From positions 434,001 through 498,000 of the forward strand of contig CABIZB010000001.1 in the NCBI GenBank assembly GCA_902363145.1: a stretch of 64,000 nucleotides of DNA, written 5' to 3'. The first letter of the stretch is position 1; every line of letters starts with the position of its first letter. Source of the stretch: Oscillospiraceae bacterium. Lineage in GTDB: Bacteria; Bacillota; Clostridia; Oscillospirales; Ruminococcaceae. A program made the translations under genes and the position numbers. Positions 39,046 through 48,676 of the stretch are shown here, in pieces. The notes under the pieces were generated by a model that did not search any database, was not told the origin of the DNA, and was given only the letters and a program-made list of their open reading frames with translations.

Positions 39046-40137
39046 ATGGGGCAGAGAGAATTAGACCCTCGATTGAAAGCACTGTTCGACGCTAAGAAGA
39101 AAGTGTATTCCATTTCAAAGCTTAATACGATCGATCAGTGTGAATATCAGGCATATTTATCATATGTCAAGCACGCAAAACAGAGCAGTAGCTGCTATAG
39201 CATTCTCGGTACAAGAATTCATGATTGTCTGGAAGCAATTATGAATGATGAGAGTACGGAAGAAACCTTACTTCCCGCTTTAAATAAGGAGCTTGAAGAT
39301 ATGGATATGCTTGGAATTGATTTTCCTAACGATAGGAACGGTGGTACAAGCATCCGTGATAATTGGATAGCCGATATGAAAGATTTTTGCGTGGGCTTCG
39401 TGAAGCCAAAGGGAAAATTTGAGACAGAACAGCTGTTTATATATGACTGCGGCGATCAGATCCATTATCTTCAAGGCTATATCGACCTTATCAGACATAA
39501 CAATGATGGTACATTAAGCATTTTTGACTGGAAAACGTCATCACAATTCACAGCAAAAGATTTAGTACATCATGGGCGACAGCTTGTGCTTTATGCAATG
39601 GGTAAAGAGCAAGAAGGTTACACCGTTAAAAATGTTGCTTGGATAATGCTTAAGTATGCTGAGGTTAGCTGGAACGGTAAAGCTCGTAAAAACGTTAAAA
39701 CAGAAACTCGCATTAAGAAAGTATTCAATAGAGGCAAGATACTTAAAGAACTGAAACCGTATCTCGAATCGAATCTTGAAAATCTTGGCTTTACAGAAAT
39801 TGATATTGAGATGATGCTTGATGATGCTGTAAAACGTAATTCTTGGGACAAACTTCCCGAAGAGGTTCGTAAAAAGTACACCATTAAGCCTTATGTCAGA
39901 TGGTATGAGATAACTGACGAACTCAAGCAGGAAACATTAAATTACATAAAAACTCATATCGACCAGTTTGAAAGTAAGAGTGACAATGAAATAGACTGGA
40001 AACCGGTTGAAATCACAAAAAAGAACGAGTTCTTTTGCAATACTCTGTGTGGGTATAGAAATTTATGCAAGTATATTGCCGACCACAATCATATCAAAGA
40101 AGAACCTAAGCAGGATGATGTAGATGATTTGTTTTAA
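39046..40137 (+). CDS. RecB/Cas4-like PD-(D/E)XK nuclease
   Basis: 363 aa. ISKLNTIDQCEYQAYLSY and GTRIHDCLEAIM begin the nuclease fold, SIFDWKTSSQF gives the D..WKT (PD-ExK) catalytic segment, and CNTLCGYRNLCKY is the C-terminal Cys cluster typical of Fe-S RecB-family nucleases. The tip DDVDDLF resembles the acidic tip of the SSB-like protein. Acts on DNA ends. Confidence 0.85.
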   Translation: MGQRELDPRLKALFDAKKKVYSISKLNTIDQCEYQAYLSYVKHAKQSSSCYSILGTRIHDCLEAIMNDESTEETLLPALNKELEDMDMLGIDFPNDRNGGTSIRDNWIADMKDFCVGFVKPKGKFETEQLFIYDCGDQIHYLQGYIDLIRHNNDGTLSIFDWKTSSQFTAKDLVHHGRQLVLYAMGKEQEGYTVKNVAWIMLKYAEVSWNGKARKNVKTETRIKKVFNRGKILKELKPYLESNLENLGFTEIDIEMMLDDAVKRNSWDKLPEEVRKKYTIKPYVRWYEITDELKQETLNYIKTHIDQFESKSDNEIDWKPVEITKKNEFFCNTLCGYRNLCKYIADHNHIKEEPKQDDVDDLF

Positions 40138-40148
40138 GGGGTGGTTTA

Positions 40149-43100
40149 ATGCAGAATTATCATAAGCATACAAGCCACTCCAATATTTTCATAGCAGATT
40201 CGGCTGCTTCTTTGAAAGAATATGCTAAACGTGCTGTTGAACTTGGACATAAGGTTATTTCGTCGGTAGAGCATTATTGGCAAGGCTATTATTATGAAGC
40301 ATATGAGCTTGCCAAAGAATATGATTTAAAGTTTATTTTCGGAGCAGAAGCAGGTTGGGTCAAAGACAGAACGTCAAATGATCGTACAAGATGTCATATT
40401 ATCCTGTTAGCACGAAATGAGAATGGAAGACGAGCGATTAACGACATCTTATCGGAAGCCAATTTAACAGGATATTATTATGTTCCACGTATTGATGTTG
40501 ATTTGCTTTTATCTTTGCCGCCCGAAGATGTGTTTGTTACATCTGCCTGTGTTGCTTTTTGGAAATATGACGATGCCGATGATGTTGTTTTGAAGCTTCA
40601 TGATCACTTTAAAGACAACTTTATGCTTGAAATTCAATATCACAATACTCAAAAGCAGGCGCAATTAAATAAGCACATTCTTAATTTGTCTAAGAAATAC
40701 GGAATAAAGATGATCGTTGGGCTTGACAGTCATTACATATTGGAAAGCGATGCGTGGAAGCGTGATGATATTTTGACCGCCAAAGGCATACACTATGAAG
40801 ATGAAGACGGTTGGTACATGGATTATCCTGATGATGAAACTATCATGAATAGATTTCTTGATCAAAAAGTGTTTACACGAGAACAAATTCAGGAAGCAAT
40901 GGATAATACAGACATACTGTTGACGTTCGATGACATTATTTTAAATGATGATATAAAACTTCCGTCAGCTTATCCGACAAAAACTCAAGAAGAAAAGAAT
41001 AAAATTTATAGTCGCTTAATTTCCAAAAAATTTAGAGACTATATGAAAGATATCCCGGAGTCTGAGTATCAATCGTATTTCGATGGAGTTAAGCATGAAG
41101 TTGAAGTATATAAAAATACTGGCATGGTTGATTATCCGTTGCTTGATTATAAGATAGTGCAAAGGGCAATCGAAAAAGGCGGAGTAATTACTGCAACCGG
41201 TAGAGGATCTGGTGTAAGTTTTTTCACAAATACTCTTTGTGGTTTTTCAAAGCTTGACAGATTTAAAAGCCCAGTTAAACTTTATCCAGAAAGATTTATG
41301 TCTGAAACTCGTATTCTTCAGACAAGATCTCTTCCAGATCTTGATTTAAACGTATCCGATCCGGATATTTTTGCTGAAGCCCAGAATGAAATCCTTACAG
41401 AAATATACGGGACATCAGGTCACGCATATCCAATGATTGCATTTGGAACAGCCAAAAAGAAATCGGCTTTTAAGCTTTACGCTAAGGCTCAAAATATGAA
41501 TTTTGAACTCGCCAATGAAATATCAAAACAGATTGATGAGTATGAAGAAGCTTATAAGATGGCTGATGACGATGAAAAAGATGACATAAATATTTATGAC
41601 TATGTTGACGAACAATATCATCAGTACATAACTAACAGCCAAGAATACTGGGGTATTATAATGGATAAGAAAAAAGCTCCATGTGGATATTTGCTGTATT
41701 CTGGCGATATTAGAAAAGAAATCGGTCTTATTAAATGTAAAAGTGATTCCACTAAAAAAGAATATATAACAGCTGTAATTGACGGTGCAATAGCTGAGCA
41801 TTATAAATTTCTCAAAAACGATTTGCTGAAAGTCGATGTTGTTTTACTTATTGACAAAATATATAAACGTATCGGGATTAAGCAACATACTGTAAATGAA
41901 CTTGATGATATTGTAAGAGATAATCAAAAGGTGTGGGATATCTATGCGAAAGGCTTAACGATTGGTGTTAATCAAATCGAAAAGGCAAGCACAGCTAAAA
42001 AGATGATGAAGTATAAGGCAACTAATGTTTCGGAGCTTTGTGCTTTTATAGCTGCTATACGCCCCGGTTTCAAATCAATGTATTCTACATTTGAAAGAAG
42101 GGAACATTTCGAATATGGCATTGCTGCGATTGACAAACTTATTCAAACACCACAGTTTCCAGAGTCTTTTATTTTATATCAAGAAATGCAGATGAGTATT
42201 CTGAACTATGCTGGTTTTCCTATGGACGAATGCTATGGTATCATTAAAGCAATTGCAAAAAAGCATCCAGAAAAAGTCAAGCCTTTGAAGAGTAAATTTG
42301 TTGATGGAATAAAAAATCGTATCATTGAAGAAGAACATATGACCGAAACAGAAGCTGAAGAAAAGAGTTTGCAAATATGGCAGATTATCTCAGATAGTTG
42401 TCGCTATAGCTTTAATGCTTCTCATTCGCTCAGTATGGCGTATGATTCTTTGTATTGTGCATATTTAAAAGCCTATTATCCTTACGAATTTTATGAAGTG
42501 CTCCTTGAAGAATTTTCAGGAAAAGGCAAAAAAGATAAGGTTTCTACTTTAAAAGCTGAAATGCTTAAAGGTTTCAATATTCGAGAAGGTGAATATAAAT
42601 TCGGATTAGACAACAGACGATTCGTTGCAGACCCCGAAAATGGAGTGATCAATCCTTCGCTTGTTTCAATTAAGAATTTAAGTCAGAATTTAGCAGAGAG
42701 TTTATATGATTTTGCTCAAGGCAATACATTCGATAATTATTATTCTCTATGGAAAGCTTTAAAAGAAGCAAAAATAATAAGTTCTGATCAGCTTGAAATT
42801 TTAATTCAATTAGATTATTTTAAAGATTTCGGATCAATCGTAAAGATTGAAAAATTTATGAATGCTGTTAAAGAACTCTATGGCAGGGCTTCATTCAAAA
42901 AAGTAAACCTTCCGATAGAATATGAAGAGATCATTGCAAAATATTCTAAAGAAACCGACAAGACATATAGCAAATTCAACTATGATTCAGCGTTAAAAGA
43001 AATCTGGAAGACTATTCCCAACAATAAAACGCCGTTATCTACGAGAATATCATATGAAAATGTCCGTCTCGGATATATCAAATCAACAATGCCCAAGCTG

Positions 43101-43361
43101 AGTGATAATTATTATGCAATATCTGATATCAATATGAAATATGCAAACAAGACAATAACAGCATATCGTCTTAATAATGGAGAACTTATTACGATGAAAA
43201 TCAAAGCCAAAGTATTTGATGCAAATCCACTTAATCAATATGATATCATCAAAGCTATTGATATTTCTGAAGAACCCAAGTGGGGTAAAACTCCCGAGGG
43301 TGAATGGTATCGTAAGGAAGAAACAGAACTTATTCTCAAAAAATGGGCGAATGTGAGGTGA
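40149..43361 (+). CDS. DNA polymerase III alpha subunit (C family)
   Basis: 1070 aa after AAGGGGTGG. PHP domain at the N-terminus (HKHTSHSNIF, SVEHYW, FIFGAEAGW), palm motif LPDLDLNVSD (about 395-403) and TGRGSGVSFFTNTL, then thumb and fingers up to an OB-like C-terminus. Replicative DNA polymerase. In its PDLDLN motif the two catalytic Asp are present. Longest gene of the window. Confidence 0.93.
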   Translation: MQNYHKHTSHSNIFIADSAASLKEYAKRAVELGHKVISSVEHYWQGYYYEAYELAKEYDLKFIFGAEAGWVKDRTSNDRTRCHIILLARNENGRRAINDILSEANLTGYYYVPRIDVDLLLSLPPEDVFVTSACVAFWKYDDADDVVLKLHDHFKDNFMLEIQYHNTQKQAQLNKHILNLSKKYGIKMIVGLDSHYILESDAWKRDDILTAKGIHYEDEDGWYMDYPDDETIMNRFLDQKVFTREQIQEAMDNTDILLTFDDIILNDDIKLPSAYPTKTQEEKNKIYSRLISKKFRDYMKDIPESEYQSYFDGVKHEVEVYKNTGMVDYPLLDYKIVQRAIEKGGVITATGRGSGVSFFTNTLCGFSKLDRFKSPVKLYPERFMSETRILQTRSLPDLDLNVSDPDIFAEAQNEILTEIYGTSGHAYPMIAFGTAKKKSAFKLYAKAQNMNFELANEISKQIDEYEEAYKMADDDEKDDINIYDYVDEQYHQYITNSQEYWGIIMDKKKAPCGYLLYSGDIRKEIGLIKCKSDSTKKEYITAVIDGAIAEHYKFLKNDLLKVDVVLLIDKIYKRIGIKQHTVNELDDIVRDNQKVWDIYAKGLTIGVNQIEKASTAKKMMKYKATNVSELCAFIAAIRPGFKSMYSTFERREHFEYGIAAIDKLIQTPQFPESFILYQEMQMSILNYAGFPMDECYGIIKAIAKKHPEKVKPLKSKFVDGIKNRIIEEEHMTETEAEEKSLQIWQIISDSCRYSFNASHSLSMAYDSLYCAYLKAYYPYEFYEVLLEEFSGKGKKDKVSTLKAEMLKGFNIREGEYKFGLDNRRFVADPENGVINPSLVSIKNLSQNLAESLYDFAQGNTFDNYYSLWKALKEAKIISSDQLEILIQLDYFKDFGSIVKIEKFMNAVKELYGRASFKKVNLPIEYEEIIAKYSKETDKTYSKFNYDSALKEIWKTIPNNKTPLSTRISYENVRLGYIKSTMPKLSDNYYAISDINMKYANKTITAYRLNNGELITMKIKAKVFDANPLNQYDIIKAIDISEEPKWGKTPEGEWYRKEETELILKKWANVR

Positions 43362-43365
43362 TAGA

Positions 43366-43896
43366 ATGCTTTCCCATTATAAATATACCGATAAGGAAAA
43401 AGAAGAGCTGATGAAGTCTCTGACGATAATAGTCGATTCCCGTGAAAAGGTCAACAAATCAATTCTTGATTGGTTCGATAAAAATCATATCAATTATGTA
43501 GTTAAAGCTCTGAAGAACGGTGATTATAGCTTCTACATTCCCGCCAATGAAAAGCTGAATATAGACCGAGATATGTATTTCGACCACCAAATTATGGTTG
43601 AACGTAAGGCAAGTCTTGAAGAAATCAGCAGCAACATAACCCAGAGCAGAGCAAGGTTTGAAGAGGAGCTTGCTACATTCCCCGGCAAGAAATATCTGAT
43701 GATAGAGAATGCAAATTATGCTGATATCATACAGAAAACCTACAAGACCGACATTTCTCCCAAAGCTTTTCTTGCTACTCTCCATACTTATAATCATAGA
43801 TATGGGCTTGAATTGATGTTTATGCCGGATGCAGCATTCAGCGGAGTCTATATCTACGGAGTATTATCGTATTATTTGAAGTCGCAGCTCAGATAA
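43366..43896 (+). CDS. ERCC4-type nuclease
   Basis: 176 aa. TIIVDSREK, then DHQIMVERKASLEEISSN gives the D..ERK nuclease motif of the XPF/ERCC4 family. Length fits single-domain phage members. Sits between polymerase and ligase, so structure-specific cutting of branched DNA during replication or repair is likely. Confidence 0.85.
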   Translation: MLSHYKYTDKEKEELMKSLTIIVDSREKVNKSILDWFDKNHINYVVKALKNGDYSFYIPANEKLNIDRDMYFDHQIMVERKASLEEISSNITQSRARFEEELATFPGKKYLMIENANYADIIQKTYKTDISPKAFLATLHTYNHRYGLELMFMPDAAFSGVYIYGVLSYYLKSQLR

Positions 43897-43935
43897 CGGA
43901 TACAGTCTTTGGACTATATCCGAGAAAGGAACTAT

Positions 43936-45237
43936 ATGGATAAAGTTTTTGATATATTCAAAAGCATTCAAGCAACAACAAAAAGAACTGAGAAAATATC
44001 AATCCTTGAAGAGAACAAAACCAACGCTCTTTTTAAAATGACTTTGAGATGGCTTTTAAATCCTTTTGAAGTTACAGGAATCAGCGTAAAAAAACTTAGC
44101 AAATCCGTTCCTCATGACACTGCTCCTATTCAAACATGGGGAGATATGATGATTTATTTGTCAGAAAACCATACAGGCAGAGATTGCGATATAGCTATTG
44201 TGCAGGGCTTTATCGGCTTACAGCCTGAAGAGTATAGAGAATATTATAAGCAGCTGATAACCAAGTCTCTGAAGCTTGGTATAGATGCTAAGACAGTAAA
44301 TGACACATACGGTAAAGGTTTTGTGCCAAGTTGTGAAATTCAGTTAGCAAATAAATACTTTGAGCATCCCGAAAAAGTAACAGGAGAATTTACCTTGACC
44401 GAAAAGCTTGACGGATATCGTACTGCTTGTCTTGTTCACGATGATAAGATTGAACTCTTTTCTCGTCAAGGTCAGCCAATGGAAGGATTCGTCGAAGTCG
44501 AGCAAGATATGAAAGCGTTTCTTGCTATGAATAATATACACAACGCTTTCTTCGATGGTGAATTAGTAGCTGTCAATTGTGAAGATCTTACTTCTGCCGA
44601 AAATTATAAGATAGTTACTACGATTGCCAGAAAAAAAGAGATTAAGTCAGGACTCAAGTATATGATTTTTGATACACTCAGATATGAGGATTTCATTGAG
44701 CAGACTTGTGATACCGAATACTGCAAACGCAGAAAGTTGCTCGAAAGGATATTTGATAATGTTAAACTTGACCACGTTTGCTTGTTACCTGTACTTTATC
44801 AGGGCGTTGATAAATCAATGATAATGAAACATCTTAACGAAGCAAGAGATAAACATAAAGAGGGAATAATGATAAATCTTGATGATAAGCCTTATGAATT
44901 TAAGAGAACAAATAATCTGCTTAAAGTCAAGGTTATGCAAGATGCTGATTTAAAAATCATTGATGTTTACGAAGGTACAGGCAAAAATACAAATAAGCTT
45001 GGTGGCATTATAGTTGAATTTATCTACAATGACGAACACTATCAATGTGAATGCGGCAGCGGCTTTTCAGATGAGGAACGTGTCGATTTTTGGGTTAATC
45101 CCGATAAGATAATCGGCAAGATAGCTACAATTCAGTTTTTTGAAATCAGTAAGAACGATGACGGGGGATATGGACTGAGATTCCCGGTTTGGATGCATCG
45201 TATCAGAGATGATAAAAATGAGATAAGTATGAATTAA
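43936..45237 (+). CDS. ATP-dependent DNA ligase
   Basis: 433 aa, ATG after GAGAAAGGAACTAT. TLTEKLDGYRTACLV holds the adenylated Lys (K157) motif KLDGYR; EGIMIN and the LKVKVM motif V follow, with DGEL/V motif III between. N-terminal helical domain is present as in phage ligases. Seals nicks in phage DNA. Confidence 0.93.
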   Translation: MDKVFDIFKSIQATTKRTEKISILEENKTNALFKMTLRWLLNPFEVTGISVKKLSKSVPHDTAPIQTWGDMMIYLSENHTGRDCDIAIVQGFIGLQPEEYREYYKQLITKSLKLGIDAKTVNDTYGKGFVPSCEIQLANKYFEHPEKVTGEFTLTEKLDGYRTACLVHDDKIELFSRQGQPMEGFVEVEQDMKAFLAMNNIHNAFFDGELVAVNCEDLTSAENYKIVTTIARKKEIKSGLKYMIFDTLRYEDFIEQTCDTEYCKRRKLLERIFDNVKLDHVCLLPVLYQGVDKSMIMKHLNEARDKHKEGIMINLDDKPYEFKRTNNLLKVKVMQDADLKIIDVYEGTGKNTNKLGGIIVEFIYNDEHYQCECGSGFSDEERVDFWVNPDKIIGKIATIQFFEISKNDDGGYGLRFPVWMHRIRDDKNEISMN

Positions 45238-45258
45238 CACGTTGAAAGGAAGTCATAT

Positions 45259-45906
45259 ATGAGTAAAGATTGGACAGGTAATAAGAAAACAACATTTGTT
45301 ACGCTTGGAGCAAGCAATCATACAGACCACGATAGAGCAGAGCATGATTATTACGCTACTGAGCCTAAAGCGGTCGAAGAACTTTTGAAGGTTGAAACAT
45401 TTGATGGTTCTATATGGGAAAATTGTTGCGGAGAAGGACATATTTCAAAACAGCTTGTCAAGGCTGGTTATGATGTCATAAGTACAGATTTAATTGATAG
45501 GGGTTACGGAGAAGGTAACATTGATTTCTTTATATGCAATAAGTCTTTCGGTGATAATATAGTTACTAACCCCCCCTATTCAACAGCGTTAGAATGGACA
45601 GAGCATTCTCTTGATTTGCTCGAAAACGGTAAGAAACTCGCACTGTTTCTTCCAATACAGTTCCTTGAAAGTGATAAAAGAACAAAACTTTTTAAAACAA
45701 GGCCGCCCGTAAGAGTGTGGGTAGCTGCGAACAGACTACTTTGTGGTATGAATGGTGATTTCAGTGCAAAGGACAAGGATGGTAATACTCTTTACAATAA
45801 AGATGGTACAGAAAAGAGAATGTCATCTGCAAAGTGCTATGCTTGGTTTGTCTGGGAAGTAGGCAACTATAATAACGCACCTACTATTGGTTGGATAAAT
45901 ACATAA
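45259..45906 (+). CDS. Adenine methyltransferase-like protein
   Basis: 215 aa. YYATEPKAVEELL and ENCCGEGHISKQLVKAGYDVISTDL form the AdoMet-binding region, and IVTNPPYSTAL is the catalytic NPPY motif of N6-adenine methyltransferases. Resembles the phage group of Dam-like stand-alone enzymes. Whether it methylates DNA, RNA or protein needs testing. Confidence 0.85.
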   Translation: MSKDWTGNKKTTFVTLGASNHTDHDRAEHDYYATEPKAVEELLKVETFDGSIWENCCGEGHISKQLVKAGYDVISTDLIDRGYGEGNIDFFICNKSFGDNIVTNPPYSTALEWTEHSLDLLENGKKLALFLPIQFLESDKRTKLFKTRPPVRVWVAANRLLCGMNGDFSAKDKDGNTLYNKDGTEKRMSSAKCYAWFVWEVGNYNNAPTIGWINT

Positions 45907-45938
45907 GTCGATTAACATATTAGAAAGGATAAAATACA

Positions 45939-46019
45939 ATGAGTATAAAATCAGAAACATTCAGAGCAGAACTCAACACGAAAGAGATGAGTGTTATATA
46001 TGACAAAACCAAGAATTGA
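45939..46019 (+). pseudogene. 5' remnant of HD-hydrolase gene
   Basis: 26 codons (MSIKSETFRAELNT...) match the first 14 residues of the HD protein at 46740 at 10 positions, then run out into unrelated sequence. Looks like the original start of that gene, split off when the HNH endonuclease gene inserted. Confidence 0.7.
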
Positions 46020-46743
46020 TTTAACAAATAGACAATTTGGAAAACTCACCGTTATTGAGCAAGCCGAAGATTATATTAAGCCCGATGGAAGACATATTAC
46101 ACGTTGGTTATGCCGATGTGATTGTCAAGGCGGTAATTATTGCTATGTAACAACTGATAAATTGACGAGTGGACGAAAGACATCATGTGGATGTGAAAAT
46201 AAAGAAAAAAGAATAGAAAGTGGTAGAAGACTTCAAAAAGAACACCCCAGAAAGGTTACACCAAATACATATGACTTATCAGGGGCATATGGTATTGGAT
46301 ATACGTCAAAAGGCGAAGAATTTTATTTTGATATTGAAGATTATAATAAAATTTCACAAAATCGATGGTATAAAGATAAGAACGAATATATTGTTAGCAC
46401 TCATAAAGTTTTAATGCACAGGCTCGTTATGAATGCCAAAGAAGACGAATATGTCGATCATATACACCATAAGAGATATGATAATAGAAAATCGGAACTT
46501 CGTATTGTTTCGTCGTCACAAAATGGTTATAACAGAGAAATTCAAACTAATAATACTTCAGGTTATACTGGTGTATATTACCATAAGTCATCTGGGAAAT
46601 GGGTAGCTTATACAAAAATTAAAGGAAAACAAATTAGAAAATATTACAATACTAAGGATGAAGCAATTCAAGGAAGAATTATATTGGAAAATGAATATTT
46701 CAAAGAATATGCTTATAGAAATTGTATGGAGGGATTAATATGA
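46000..46743 (+). CDS. HNH homing endonuclease with AP2 domain
   Basis: 247 aa. Same plan as the 34286 gene: FGKLTVIEQ with CRCDC zinc ribbon, VDHIHHKRYDNRKSELRI (HNH) and SGYTGVYYHKSSGKWVAYT (AP2-like). Its start lies 20 bases before the end of the truncated HD-gene fragment, and its end overlaps the recoded start of the intact HD gene. Insertion by homing is inferred. Confidence 0.9.
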   Translation: MTKPRIDLTNRQFGKLTVIEQAEDYIKPDGRHITRWLCRCDCQGGNYCYVTTDKLTSGRKTSCGCENKEKRIESGRRLQKEHPRKVTPNTYDLSGAYGIGYTSKGEEFYFDIEDYNKISQNRWYKDKNEYIVSTHKVLMHRLVMNAKEDEYVDHIHHKRYDNRKSELRIVSSSQNGYNREIQTNNTSGYTGVYYHKSSGKWVAYTKIKGKQIRKYYNTKDEAIQGRIILENEYFKEYAYRNCMEGLI

Positions 46744-47477
46744 GTTATAAAAGTGAAATTTTTACAGTGGAGTTAAATACAATTGACAATTCTAATTTAT
46801 GTCAATTTTGTATTGAAATGTTAGAGGATGCTCCAGATTATTTCTTTACAGTCCCAGCATCAAGTACAGGAAAGTACCATCCAGCATACACAGCGGGAAA
46901 GCAAGGACTCATCCGTCACACAAAAGCCCTTGTAGGAATTGCAAATGACCTGCTTGCACTTGAGCAGTTTGATTTTGACAACGATACCAAGGATATGATC
47001 CGTGTTGCGGGAATACTCCACGATGCAAAGAAGCACGGCGACAACGGCAGCACTTATACGGTTTTTGACCATCCTGTTATCGCAGCTGAATGGGTTTGTA
47101 ACAGCAGAAGTGAAGCCATCTCGCAGGCGGATAAAAACAAAATAGCAAGTATGATCGCTTCACATATGGGTGGTTGGAACACAGATAAGCGTAGCAACAT
47201 CGTTCTCCCTAAGCCCGTGACTGCCGCACAGCAGTTTGTACATATGTGTGATTATCTTGCAAGCCGTAAGCATTTAGAGTATGTTTTTGAACAGCCCAAC
47301 ATTAACTCTTATTCGGCACCTGCTGCGGAGAATTCTGACGAGTTCATTATGCCCTTTGGAAAGTATAAAGGTCAAAAATTCGTTGATATAAAGTCTGATA
47401 TTGACTATATCACATGGCTTCATGAAAACTGCACTCTTAGAGAGCCGCTTAAAACCTTTATCGAAAAAGAAATTTGA
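46740..47477 (+). CDS. HD-domain hydrolase with C-terminal DUF3820-like domain
   Basis: 245 aa. ILHDAKKHGDNGST gives the HD metal motif with AxxxH upstream (NRHT-type HTKALVG). C-terminal IMPFGKYKGQKFVDIKSDIDYITWLHEN matches the small DUF3820 putative nucleic-acid domain. HD hydrolases often hydrolyse nucleotides or RNA. The N-terminus is duplicated in the truncated copy at 45939. Confidence 0.8.
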   Translation: MSYKSEIFTVELNTIDNSNLCQFCIEMLEDAPDYFFTVPASSTGKYHPAYTAGKQGLIRHTKALVGIANDLLALEQFDFDNDTKDMIRVAGILHDAKKHGDNGSTYTVFDHPVIAAEWVCNSRSEAISQADKNKIASMIASHMGGWNTDKRSNIVLPKPVTAAQQFVHMCDYLASRKHLEYVFEQPNINSYSAPAAENSDEFIMPFGKYKGQKFVDIKSDIDYITWLHENCTLREPLKTFIEKEI

Positions 47478-47495
47478 TTCCACATCCACAATCCC

Positions 47496-47524
47496 TTGAC
47501 ATATTGGATATAATAATATATAAT
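47496..47524 (+). promoter_or_regulatory. SigA-type consensus promoter with shared upstream element
   Basis: TTGACA (47496-47501), 17-base spacer, TATAAT (47519-47524). Preceded by ACATCCACAATC, the same element as at the 23550 promoter (one mismatch over the 20 bases that include the -35 box). The CATATTGGATAT word lies between the boxes. Confidence 0.85.
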
Positions 47525-47590
47525 AGTAACTGTAACAAAAATCAATCCCTCAATAAGAGGGGATATAATACTATGAAAGGATGAAAAACA

Positions 47591-48232
47591 TTGAACAGAG
47601 ACATAATCAGAGCAATTTATGCTCTTATTGCTACAAATATATGCTGCACTGCTTGTTTAGGATGCTATTTTAACAGTGCATTAAAGCATATTGGATATGA
47701 TAAGCAAAACCCTACAATATCCGTTGAAGATTTTTCATCAACTCACGCTACAGAAAAAGCCACCTTGGTAACAGTTTCGTATGATGAAAAACTTGACTTG
47801 GACACTTCTTTCAAAACATATATGGATTACCGCACCATAACCGATACATCGTCCGCTCAGTACAACCTCCAGCAGCACGCATGGACTGATGAAAACGGAC
47901 TAAGACGTATTGGGGATACATACATGGTGGCACTTGGAACTTACTATACAGAAAATTGCGGAGAACAGTTTCATGTGATCTTAGACAGTGGGTCGGAATT
48001 TGATGTCACCGTTGGAGATATTAAAGACGATCGCCATACCGATGTGAATAATCAGTATTCTCCAGTGTATGATAACGACGGCAATTTTATCAGTGCGAAT
48101 ATTATCGAATTTATCGTAGATACAGATTTGATGCCCTCTTGTGTGCGTCGCAGTGGAACAGTGGGAACACTTAACGATTTTGAGGGAAATGTTATTTCAA
48201 TAGAAAGGCTTTATGACGGTTTAACAGTATGA
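47591..48232 (+). CDS. Membrane-anchored extracellular-type protein
   Basis: 213 aa from a TTG after GAAAGGATG. MNRDIIRAIYALIATNICCTACLGCYF is a signal-anchor with a Cys pair that could be a lipobox-like site. The C-terminal domain (LGTYYTENCGEQFHVILDSG, GDIKDDRHTD) is mostly beta and carries Asp/His residues. First gene of a new operon from the promoter at 47496. Function unknown. Confidence 0.7.
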   Translation: MNRDIIRAIYALIATNICCTACLGCYFNSALKHIGYDKQNPTISVEDFSSTHATEKATLVTVSYDEKLDLDTSFKTYMDYRTITDTSSAQYNLQQHAWTDENGLRRIGDTYMVALGTYYTENCGEQFHVILDSGSEFDVTVGDIKDDRHTDVNNQYSPVYDNDGNFISANIIEFIVDTDLMPSCVRRSGTVGTLNDFEGNVISIERLYDGLTV

Positions 48233-48420
48233 CAAGCAAAGAAAAATATACAGATGAAGTTGAACGTATGGTTAAAAGATATGAAGAGATTAACCGAAGG
48301 GCAAAAACAGTGATCCGCAAACCCACTCCGGAAGAACTGAAATTTTATGAAGAGGTTTTAGCGCAACACAATTCGCCTAAATATTCAGGCGGATTAACAT
48401 ATCAGAAAGGAGAATCATAA
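48229..48420 (+). CDS. Small charged protein
   Basis: 63 aa, ATGA-type overlap with the previous stop (TATGACAAG). Basic/acidic helix, no motif. The stop is next to the following start. Confidence 0.6.
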   Translation: MTSKEKYTDEVERMVKRYEEINRRAKTVIRKPTPEELKFYEEVLAQHNSPKYSGGLTYQKGES

Positions 48421-48421
48421 C

Positions 48422-48676
48422 ATGATTGAAAATTTTCGAGTTAAATTAACAACTCCCAGAGATGTTATAGATTTTTCTGCAGCAGCAAGCAGCTTACCTC
48501 TCGGAACAGAAATAACAGCTGCTCATGGCAATTTTATAGTAGATGCCAAGTCCATCATGGGCCTTTATTCTCTTAATCTTAGCGAGCCCATCGCCGTGGA
48601 AATTAAGTCAGATGACGTTGATACATATATTAAAGATTTTAATAACTGGATCGTGAGGGACGAAATATGCGAATAA
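48422..48676 (+). CDS. Small protein
   Basis: 84 aa after AGAAAGGAGAAT. The beginning (IENFRVKLTTPRDVIDFSAAASSLPLGTE) has the strand-helix pattern of HPr-like phage proteins of unknown role (here with an NF at the end). Overlaps ThyX by 10 bases. Confidence 0.6.
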   Translation: MIENFRVKLTTPRDVIDFSAAASSLPLGTEITAAHGNFIVDAKSIMGLYSLNLSEPIAVEIKSDDVDTYIKDFNNWIVRDEICE

